5,153 nucleotides of DNA from Bacillota bacterium (GTDB lineage: Bacteria; Bacillota; Clostridia; Christensenellales; CALWSW01). The notes under the pieces are model-generated. The model had not been told where the DNA came from and did no database searches. It saw nothing but the letters and a program-made list of their open reading frames with translations. The position numbers were made by a program, and so were the translations under genes. The stretch spans positions 1 to 5,153 of the forward strand of contig JAEYFO010000016.1 of assembly GCA_023402915.1 (NCBI GenBank). The letters run 5' to 3'. Each line of letters begins with the position of its first letter. Positions within the stretch are counted from its first letter, which is position 1. Positions 1 to 4,981 of the stretch are shown in pieces.

Positions 1-516
1 CATGGTCTGCGTCAACACAAGGCCGATGAGCGCCGAGGCAAAGCTGGTTCGCCGCTCCGCCTGCGCCATGAGATCCCCCGCCTTGTAGGCGCGAAACAGC
101 CCGCAGCCGTTGAAGATCAATTCCCCCACCGCCACAGCGCCCACCAGCAGCGCCAGCGCCAGCGGATACTGCGCATTGCTCCCCTTCCAAAACAGCACGC
201 CCGCAGCCGACAGGTAGATCGCGCTCGACCCGAGGATGAGCGCGCCCACCTGCCGGTAGCGCCTGCGCTGCTGCGCCGGGCTTTCCGCGCGGCCCAAAAT
301 CACAAAATACTTCGCCAGCCCCATGCCGAAATTGTACAGCGCGTGGTTGCACAGAAAAAACGAATGGGTACACAGCCCCACGATCAGCTTTCCTGCCGCC
401 AGCAGAAAATTCCCCAGCATCGAGCCCCACAAAAACGCGCCGCTCTTCGCCAACAGTGCGATCCACTGCGCCCAAAACGTTCCCTCGGCCTTTGCCCGTT
501 CGCTCCGCTTGCCCAT
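1..516 (-). CDS. Uncharacterised polytopic membrane protein, CDF-like N-terminal half (partial, 3' end outside window)
   Basis: The minus-strand frame is open from an ATG at 516-514 to the left edge, giving 172 residues with no stop, so the C terminus lies outside. The start is supported by AAAGGAG at 521-527, four bases upstream. A short basic N terminus (MGKRSERAKAEG) is followed by hydrophobic segments at about residues 32-50, 54-76, 90-110, 117-140 and 157 onward. The basic loop QQRRRYRQ near 82-89 should be cytoplasmic. The order of segments, the GNFLLAAGKLIVG stretch and the end SALIGLVLTQTM resemble, from memory, a family of unnamed Clostridia membrane proteins that share the first half of the cation-diffusion-facilitator fold. 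The Asp/His metal ligands of true CDF zinc exporters are not evident in the equivalent helix (CNHALYNFGMG), so metal transport should not be assumed. It is transcribed away from the regulator gene across a ~500-base gap, so a functional link is doubtful. The gene is secure; the family is a tentative recognition. Confidence 0.85.
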   Translation of the reverse strand, partial: MGKRSERAKAEGTFWAQWIALLAKSGAFLWGSMLGNFLLAAGKLIVGLCTHSFFLCNHALYNFGMGLAKYFVILGRAESPAQQRRRYRQVGALILGSSAIYLSAAGVLFWKGSNAQYPLALALLVGAVAVGELIFNGCGLFRAYKAGDLMAQAERRTSFASALIGLVLTQTM

Positions 517-548
517 GCGGCTCCTTTCCGCGCTCAAATGTCCTGCGC

Positions 549-593
549 TTTTCTCTTTTTCAAAATTTTTCAAACCGGCCGCGCCCTGCCCGG
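549..593. repeat. Intergenic repeat, copy A
   Basis: The unit reads as a T/C run, a CAAAA and TTTTTC alternation, then CAAAC and a GC-rich tail GGCCGCGCCCTGCCCGG. It aligns with the copy at 773-818 almost base for base over about 36 positions with one gap on each side, including the shared tail ending CCCTGCCC. It is separated from the tandem pair by about 135 bases. Confidence 0.6.
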
Positions 594-727
594 TCTTTCG
601 CCGTTTTTCGTCAGAGCGCCCGCTGTTTTTTTGAATTCCTGCTTTGAATGTTTCGGCTGCGCTCCGTCCCCCTGCTTCTCACGGCTTTTCGTGCCCCTTT
701 GCAGTTTCCTCAACGAAGCCATCGTCG

Positions 728-772
728 TTTTTTCTTTTCCGAAAACTTATCAAACAGCCAACCTGCCCACCG
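728..772. repeat. Intergenic repeat, copy B (first of a tandem pair)
   Basis: This 45-base unit begins TTTTTTCTTTT, continues with GAAAACTTATCAAACAGCC and ends in a TGCCC-containing tail. It abuts copy C directly, so the two form an imperfect tandem duplication. The most variable part is between CAGCC and TGCCC. Confidence 0.7.
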
Positions 773-818
773 TTTTTTCTTTTTTCAAAAACTTTTCAAA
801 CAGCCGCTCCCTGCCCCG
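773..818. repeat. Intergenic repeat, copy C (second of a tandem pair)
   Basis: This 46-base unit begins TTTTTTCTTTTTT, continues CAAAAACTTTTCAAACAGCC and ends in CTCCCTGCCCCG. It matches copy B over most of its length and copy A in the tail. Read on the minus strand the AT part is a run of TTTGAAAAG and TTTTTGAAAAAAG. A weaker trace (TTCAAATCCTATCAAAAAC, 854-872) follows and may be a fourth, decayed copy. Confidence 0.7.
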
Positions 819-914
819 TTTCTCTTTTCTCGAGGAGGGCCTGCTGTCCCCGCTTCAAATCCTATCAAAAACTCCCCATCCCGCGCAAGGGGGCGCGTCC
901 GCCGTCTCCAAAAA

Positions 915-943
915 TTGTTTCCCGCGCCGTTTCGTGTTATCAT
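915..943 (+). promoter_or_regulatory. Candidate sigma-A promoter of the LysR-type regulator gene
   Basis: A -35-like TTGTTT at 915-920 and a -10-like TATCAT at 938-943 (one mismatch to TATAAT) are separated by 17 bases. Transcription would start near 950 and leave a leader of about 65 bases before the ATG. The -10 element is good and the -35 is weak. Assigned by eye only. Confidence 0.4.
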
Positions 944-947
944 ACTG

Positions 948-964
948 TCAAACTCTGCGTTTGA
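948..964. promoter_or_regulatory. Palindrome over the predicted lysR start site; possible autoregulatory operator
   Basis: TCAAAC and GTTTGA form a perfect six-base inverted repeat around a five-base centre (TCTGC). It lies just downstream of the candidate -10 and covers the expected transcription start. LysR-type regulators commonly repress their own genes from a site overlapping the promoter, and the position fits, but the spacing differs from the classical T-N11-A box. It may instead be the site of another regulator. Confidence 0.4.
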
Positions 965-1015
965 TCTTTGCCGCTTCATTTCTTGCGCTGTGCTGTTTTT
1001 GGGGAAGGGGAACTC

Positions 1016-1918
1016 ATGGAACTGAACTATCTTGTCAATTTCATCGCCGTGGCGGAAACGCTGAATTTTCGAAAAGCGGCGGAGCTGTGCTTTGTGTCTC
1101 AACCGGCGCTCAGCCGCCAGATCGCCGAGCTGGAGCGGGAAATGGAAACGCCGCTTCTGGTGCGGGACACGCGAAACGTCTCGCTCACGCCGGCCGGCGA
1201 GCTGTTTTTGGAGCACGCCCGTTCCATCGTCCGGCAATGCAGCCTGCTGCGCCAGCAGATGGCCGACCTGCGCAGCGGAATGCTGGGCGACCTCTCCGTC
1301 GGCTACCATGGTTTTGGAAACATCACGTTCCTGACCGCCGCGCTCCATCAGCTCAACGCCGCCTATCCCCGCATCCGGATCCGCATCGAGCTGGACAGCT
1401 CCGCGGCCCTGCGGCAGGGGCTGGAAAACGGAACGCTGGACGCCATCATGATCCTTGCGCCCGTGGTCCGCGACCTGCCCGACCTGGTGCGGCAGACCGT
1501 CGTCCACGAGGTGCCCAGCGTCGTGCTGCCGCTGAACCACCCGCTCGCCCAGCGGGAGAGCGTGCCCCTCTCCGCCCTGAAGGGCGAGACTTTTTTGCTC
1601 CTTGGCCGGGAAAAGTCCTCTCAGATGTTCGACGCGCTGGTGCAGCTCTGCCTCGACGCGGGCTTTTCTCCGGCAGTGCGTTCCGTGCCGGACGACGCGG
1701 CGCAGTCCTTTCAGGTGGCGGCGGGAAACGGCGTGGGGCTTTGTCCTTCGCTCGTCCGCGGTCGGCAGGATCCCTTCGGCACGGTGCGCCTTCCTCTTGA
1801 GGGAACGTTTGAAGGGTTCGACCGCATTCTCTGCTGGAAGCGCGGCCACCGGAACCCCTGCCTGCCCATCTTTTTGCAGGTGCTTTCCCAAGTCGTCTGC
1901 GACTTTGACTCTCACTGA
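1016..1918 (+). CDS. LysR-family transcriptional regulator
   Basis: This 300-residue protein has the usual LysR-family length. Residues 1-60 are the winged helix-turn-helix: the recognition helix region reads FRKAAELCFVSQPALSRQIAELE (17-39) and is followed by the typical LLVRDTRNVSLTPAGELFLEHA. A linker helix (about 60-90) leads into a periplasmic-binding-protein-like effector domain (about 90-295) starting GDLSVGYHG. The start at 1016 is chosen over an in-frame ATG at 968 because GGGGAAGGGG lies at 1001-1010, five bases upstream, and because the family normally begins just before the first helix (MELNYLVNFIAVAE). The effector cannot be read from sequence. The next gene, same strand and 132 bases downstream, is a secreted flavin reductase, and a LysR-box-like site lies between them. 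The likely role is therefore substrate-responsive activation of that reductase (inference). No truncation or frameshift is seen. Confidence 0.95.
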   Translation: MELNYLVNFIAVAETLNFRKAAELCFVSQPALSRQIAELEREMETPLLVRDTRNVSLTPAGELFLEHARSIVRQCSLLRQQMADLRSGMLGDLSVGYHGFGNITFLTAALHQLNAAYPRIRIRIELDSSAALRQGLENGTLDAIMILAPVVRDLPDLVRQTVVHEVPSVVLPLNHPLAQRESVPLSALKGETFLLLGREKSSQMFDALVQLCLDAGFSPAVRSVPDDAAQSFQVAAGNGVGLCPSLVRGRQDPFGTVRLPLEGTFEGFDRILCWKRGHRNPCLPIFLQVLSQVVCDFDSH

Positions 1919-1923
1919 TTCAC

Positions 1924-1945
1924 AAACGGGAATAATCCCCGTTTT
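1924..1945 (+). terminator. Stem-loop after the regulator gene; weak terminator or attenuator
   Basis: AAACGGG (1924-1930) pairs perfectly with CCCGTTT (1938-1944) around a seven-base loop (AATAATC). It begins six bases after the lysR stop. The T run is short (TTTTC) and partly inside the stem, so termination would be inefficient at best. Some read-through into the reductase gene is possible. Confidence 0.4.
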
Positions 1946-1949
1946 CTAA

Positions 1950-1967
1950 TGCAATTCCTGCAATTCC
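1950..1967. promoter_or_regulatory. Candidate LysR-type regulator box upstream of the reductase
   Basis: TGCAATTCC occurs twice in perfect tandem (1950-1958 and 1959-1967). Within it, TGCA-ATTCC-TGCA (1950-1962) has the T-N11-A form and dyad symmetry expected of a LysR-family binding site. It lies about 90-100 bases before the reductase ATG, just upstream of the most likely promoter region, where an activator would bind. The neighbouring regulator is the obvious candidate partner. Assigned by pattern only. Confidence 0.45.
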
Positions 1968-1980
1968 GCTCCATTTCTCC

Positions 1981-2000
1981 TTGTGATACGCTTTTATCAG
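1981..2000 (+). promoter_or_regulatory. Possible promoter of the reductase gene (weak -35)
   Basis: TATCAG at 1995-2000 matches the -10 consensus at four of six positions, and an alternative TGA-TACGCT (1984-1992) has an extended -10 form. Neither has a good -35 at 16-18 bases. This is the pattern expected of a promoter that needs an activator bound near the TGCAATTCC repeat, but the exact start site is uncertain. Confidence 0.25.
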
Positions 2001-2037
2001 GCGGTGCGCCCTCCCACGCGCGCCGCCGAAAAAGAAG

Positions 2038-2043
2038 AGGAGG
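2038..2043 (+). promoter_or_regulatory. Ribosome binding site fixing the reductase start
   Basis: A perfect AGGAGG sits seven bases before the ATG at 2051. An in-frame ATG at 1950-region (codon from 1949) has no such site, lies beside the regulatory repeat, and would place 34 polar and basic residues before the lipoprotein signal, so it is rejected. Confidence 0.9.
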
Positions 2044-2050
2044 AACTCTG

Positions 2051-4525
2051 ATGAAACGCACATTGTCCCTGCTGCTTGCCGCGCTCACGGCGCTGAGCCT
2101 TGCCGCCTGCGCCGCACCGGCCGCCGGGCCCGAAGCCACGGCTCCGGCTGCCGAAGCGACTGCCGCCCCGCAGCAAACCCCTGCCGCAGAATCCGGCGCG
2201 CGCACGGTCACGGCGCAAAAGCCCGGCTTTGGCGGCGACGTTTCCGTCACGCTGACCGTGGAAAACGGCAAGATCATCGGCGCTTCCGTCACCGGCGAAA
2301 GCGAAACGGAAGGCATCGGCAGCCGCGCCGTGGAACAGCTTCCCGCCGCGCTGATCGAAGCGGGCACGCCCGACATCGACGGCATTTCCGGCGCGACCGT
2401 CACGTCCACCGCCATCCTGTCCGCCGCCCGCATGGCCTATCAGGAAGCGACCGGCCAGAGCGCTGCGGAAGTCAAAATGAAGCCCGGCACCTATACCGCC
2501 AGCGCCATGGGCTACTGGCAGATCTGGGAACTGCCCGTGACCATCACGGTCAACGAGACCAGCCTGCTGTCCATCTCCGTCCCCCAGTCCCGCGAGGAAA
2601 ACGGCGAGACGGAAACCATCATGAAGAGCGTGGAAAAGCTGCTCTTCCCCCGCATGATCGAAAACCAGTCCGTGACGGTGGACTCCATCACCGGCGCGAC
2701 CGCCACCAGCAACACCGTCAAGACCGCCGTGGAGCTGGCGCTGACCGAAGCGCTCGTCGCGGGCGGCTCTGACCCTTCCGCCATCTCCCATTTTTACAAC
2801 ACCCCCGAAAAACAGTACGCTTCCGTCACCGAAGAGCTGGACACCGACATTCTGGTCGTCGGTCTGGGCACCGGCGGCGTGCTGGCCATGAAGGCGGCGG
2901 CCGAACGGATGCTCGAGCTCAACGGCGGCACCCCCGTGAGCATTCTGGGCATTGAAAAATGCGGCTTCCTCGGCGGACAGTCCTATTACACCCATTCTCC
3001 CAACGCCGTCAATCCGCCCGAATACCAGAAGGAATTCAACGACGGCAAGGATCTGGTCGATTACGACGCCTACCTCAACGACTGGCTCGCCTATACCACC
3101 GACGAAGAGGGCAACCAGCGCGCCAAGGAAGAGCTCGTCCGCCTGTTCTTTGACGAATCGGGCAAGACCATCGACTGGCTGATGTATAAGGAAGGCCTCA
3201 AGTTCGGCAGCATGAAGAACAGCACGGACTTCTCCAACACCGGCTTCAACGCGATCTTCTACTATTGGGCCGCCACCGGCATCGACAAATACTACGACAC
3301 CAAAGAGGACCGCCGCGCCGTCATGCAGGCGTTCTACAACAAGCTGCTGACCGAAGTGCAGTGCTGCGGCGGCGATTACATGCTCGAGACCGAGGGCTAC
3401 GAATACCTCTACGACGAAGCGACCGGCTCCGTGACGGGCGTGAAGGCCCGCGATCTGGTCACCGGCAAGGAATACATTATCCATGCCAAGGCCGTCATCT
3501 CCGCCACCGGCGGTTTCGGCCAGAACGAAAAGCTCATGAACGAGCTGCTCGACGAGCGCTGGGCGGGGCAGTGGTTCCAAAACGGCAACAAGGCCGCCGA
3601 TGGCAAAATGATCGAAGCGGCTCTGAACATCGGCGCAGGCACCTATAACGCCGATATGCCTCCCATCACCATGGAGATCAGCCTGCCGTACTATCTCAAG
3701 CACTTCCCCATCGAATTTGTCGAGGGCAAAAAGACCGCCCGCACCGGCCGCCAGACCACCTGGACCTACAACGATATTCCGCTGTATATGTGCGTGTCCG
3801 TGGACACCCTGGCCGTGGATAAAAACGGCGCGCGCTTCGGCAACGAATGGGGCATCGGCAACAACATCGCCGACGAAGTTCCCCCCGTCGCCTGGAAGGT
3901 CGGCCCCTACTTCTACAGCATCTGGTCGCAGGGTCAGGTGGACTACGTGGCCGAAAACGGCTTCACGAACGTGTTCCGCACCGTGGCGTACTGCCAGCAG
4001 GGCGGCCTGCCCCTCAACACGCCCACGCCTCAGATCTATGAAGCCATGGACGCCTGCGTCGAGCAGGGCCTTGCCTGGAAGGCCGACACCCTCGAAGAGC
4101 TGGCTGCGCTCACCGGCATGGACGCCGCGACGCTCTCCGCCACTGTCGCCCGCTATGACGAGCTGTGCGCTTCCGGCGAGGACAGCGACTTTGGAAAGGA
4201 CGGCCAGTATATGACCGCGCTGGGCGCAGGCCCCTATTACGCCATCAAGGCCATGCCCGCCATGTACGGCTCGGGCGGCGCGCTCGACGTGGACGCCCAG
4301 CTGCGCGTGCTCAAGACGGACGGCGAAACTCCCATCAACGGCCTGTACGCCGTCGGTCAGGACAGCTTCGGCGTTCTCCAGAGCGACGAAAAGAACTACA
4401 TCGGCTACGGCGGCGTCTGCCAGGGCTGGGTCATCACCAGCGGCCGCGTCTCCGGCCTCAACGCCGCGGAGTACGTTTTCTCCCTCAAGCAGGCGGAAGA
4501 AGCCGAAAAAGCGCCCGCTGCCTGA
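2051..4525 (+). CDS. Secreted lipoprotein flavin reductase: two FMN-binding domains plus FAD-binding (fumarate-reductase-like) domain
   Basis: The 824-residue precursor starts with a lipoprotein signal (MKRTLSLLLAALTALSLAAC, lipobox LAAC, acylated Cys20) and an Ala/Pro/Thr-rich linker to about residue 50. FMN-binding domain 1 (about 50-132) carries DGISGATVT (110-118) and domain 2 (about 143-235) carries DSITGATAT (211-219). Both fit the ApbE flavinylation motif, with the last Thr (118, 219) the usual FMN acceptor. A FAD-binding_2 domain follows (about 262-812): dinucleotide motif VVGLGTGG (269-276), ATGGFGQN (485-492), an NKAADG segment (513-518), NGARFGNE (592-599), and the C-terminal GLYAVGQ and TSGRVSG. 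The family passes electrons through FMN to FAD and reduces an activated C=C bond outside the membrane. By eye against Shewanella flavocytochrome c3, the substrate-binding His in the PGVHHTMGG region is replaced by Tyr-Gly (739-740) and the Arg of ANRLGGN is lost in YIGYGG (783-788), so fumarate is an unlikely substrate. It is probably controlled by the upstream LysR gene. Substrate unknown. Confidence 0.95.
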   Translation: MKRTLSLLLAALTALSLAACAAPAAGPEATAPAAEATAAPQQTPAAESGARTVTAQKPGFGGDVSVTLTVENGKIIGASVTGESETEGIGSRAVEQLPAALIEAGTPDIDGISGATVTSTAILSAARMAYQEATGQSAAEVKMKPGTYTASAMGYWQIWELPVTITVNETSLLSISVPQSREENGETETIMKSVEKLLFPRMIENQSVTVDSITGATATSNTVKTAVELALTEALVAGGSDPSAISHFYNTPEKQYASVTEELDTDILVVGLGTGGVLAMKAAAERMLELNGGTPVSILGIEKCGFLGGQSYYTHSPNAVNPPEYQKEFNDGKDLVDYDAYLNDWLAYTTDEEGNQRAKEELVRLFFDESGKTIDWLMYKEGLKFGSMKNSTDFSNTGFNAIFYYWAATGIDKYYDTKEDRRAVMQAFYNKLLTEVQCCGGDYMLETEGYEYLYDEATGSVTGVKARDLVTGKEYIIHAKAVISATGGFGQNEKLMNELLDERWAGQWFQNGNKAADGKMIEAALNIGAGTYNADMPPITMEISLPYYLKHFPIEFVEGKKTARTGRQTTWTYNDIPLYMCVSVDTLAVDKNGARFGNEWGIGNNIADEVPPVAWKVGPYFYSIWSQGQVDYVAENGFTNVFRTVAYCQQGGLPLNTPTPQIYEAMDACVEQGLAWKADTLEELAALTGMDAATLSATVARYDELCASGEDSDFGKDGQYMTALGAGPYYAIKAMPAMYGSGGALDVDAQLRVLKTDGETPINGLYAVGQDSFGVLQSDEKNYIGYGGVCQGWVITSGRVSGLNAAEYVFSLKQAEEAEKAPAA

Positions 4526-4542
4526 AAGCGCGTCTCTCCATG

Positions 4543-4571
4543 AAAAAAGACCCCTTCGGGGGTCTTTTTTT
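4543..4571 (+). terminator. Strong Rho-independent terminator, probably bidirectional
   Basis: GACCCC (4549-4554), loop TTCG, and GGGGTC (4559-4564) form a perfect stem closed by a C(UUCG)G tetraloop. A6 before and T7 after extend the pairing. It begins 18 bases after the reductase stop. The flanking A and T tracts are symmetrical, so it could also stop transcripts from the convergent hydrolase gene on the minus strand. Confidence 0.95.
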
Positions 4572-4604
4572 GTGTGTCGACTGTCGAAAAAACATCTGGC
4601 CGCT

Positions 4605-4620
4605 GCTTTTCAAATTTTTC
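4605..4620. repeat. Partial copy of the intergenic repeat core
   Basis: GCTTTTCAAATTTTTC resembles the AT part of copy A (TTTTCAAAATTTTTC at 557-571) with one A fewer. It is followed by a GC-rich stretch containing GCGCCC, loosely like the tail of copy A. It shows the motif is not confined to the left intergenic region. Confidence 0.4.
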
Positions 4621-4827
4621 GGAGCTGCTTACTGCGCCCGCTCCCGGGCGGCAAAGCCCGCAAGGCACGAACTTCTCTGCGCTTTCCCCCGCTTTGACGC
4701 GCAGGCCGTCAGCGCCGGATGAAACCGAAGCGCTGCGGCTCCTTCAAGCCCCATGACTCTTCAACAGCTGAAAGCCCTCTCTTCCGAGGTGCTTTGGCTT
4801 CTCTCTGTCCAAAAGGATGCGTCGCAT

Positions 4828-4853
4828 TTTTTTGAATCTTCAAGTTCAAAAAA
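4828..4853. repeat. AT-rich inverted repeat
   Basis: TTTTTTGAA (4828-4836) and TTCAAAAAA (4845-4853) are perfect nine-base arms around an eight-base loop (TCTTCAAG). The stem has only one G:C pair, so it is not a standard terminator, although a T-rich arm on each strand could act as a weak one for the hydrolase transcript. The flanking sequence is GC-rich. Confidence 0.55.
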
Positions 4854-4981
4854 GCCGTTGAAGCCGCCGCAAAAAAGCTTCCGCGCGCCGCTTTGTCTCG
4901 TCTCGTTTTCTTCCTGCAATGCGCCGCGCTCTTCCCGGGACGCACCACAAGGCCGTCTGTCCCCGTCCGGCGGAAATCCCC

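Larger units (their letters stand above)
517..1015. other. Long intergenic region, pyrimidine-rich on the plus strand, no credible gene
   Basis: This stretch separates two divergent genes. The plus strand is rich in T and C runs interrupted by A4-5 tracts, which removes stop codons and leaves several plus-strand frames open. Their translations are rich in Phe, Ser, Arg and Pro, show no domain and have no convincing ribosome binding site, so none is called. What can be seen is the minus-strand Shine-Dalgarno at 521-527, three copies of a degenerate repeat (listed separately), a weak five-base GC hairpin at 882-897, and a candidate promoter plus palindrome near 915-964. No tRNA, rRNA or recognisable riboswitch is visible. 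Confidence 0.7.
4572..4981. other. Convergent intergenic region, no credible gene
   Basis: About 410 bases lie between the terminator and the stop of the convergent hydrolase. Short frames are open on both strands but lack a ribosome binding site, domain or natural composition. Visible elements are a copy of the TTTTCAAA/TTTTTC repeat core at 4607-4620, a six-base hairpin CGCCCG-CTCC-CGGGCG at 4635-4650, an AT-rich palindrome at 4828-4853, and GAAGC/GCTTC arms around 4860-4883. No clear minus-strand terminator lies immediately after the hydrolase stop. Confidence 0.7.

Noticed and set aside
728..818. Tandem repeats as a CRISPR array
   Set aside because: The units abut without spacers, differ from each other, and are low-complexity; no cas gene is present.
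882..897. Small GC hairpin CGCGC-AAGGGG-GCGCG
   Set aside because: Only five base pairs, expected by chance at this GC content, and not placed after a gene end or before a T run.
968..1015. Upstream in-frame start of the LysR gene adding 16 residues
   Set aside because: The extension MPLHFLRCAVFGEGEL is not typical of the family, and the purine-rich GGGGAAGGGG is placed correctly for the ATG at 1016.
343..1800. Long plus-strand open frame of 485 codons
   Set aside because: It overlaps the LysR gene in another frame. The translation is Arg/Pro/Ala-rich over lysR and Phe/Ser-rich over the repeats, with no domain and no ribosome binding site. The openness follows from pyrimidine-rich repeats and high GC.
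785..1915. Minus-strand open frame of 376 codons opposite lysR
   Set aside because: Antisense shadow of a clear LysR gene; composition is rich in His, Gln, Arg and Gly with no recognisable motif.
1949..2050. Upstream in-frame extension of the reductase by 34 residues
   Set aside because: No ribosome binding site at the upstream ATG, it lies beside the regulatory repeat, and it would bury the lipoprotein signal behind a basic stretch. AGGAGG at 2038-2043 supports the start at 2051.
1997..3703. Minus-strand open frame of 568 codons opposite the reductase
   Set aside because: Antisense shadow of a well-supported flavoprotein gene; the Gly/Ala/Val/His-rich translation shows no domain, and this is common in GC-rich genes.
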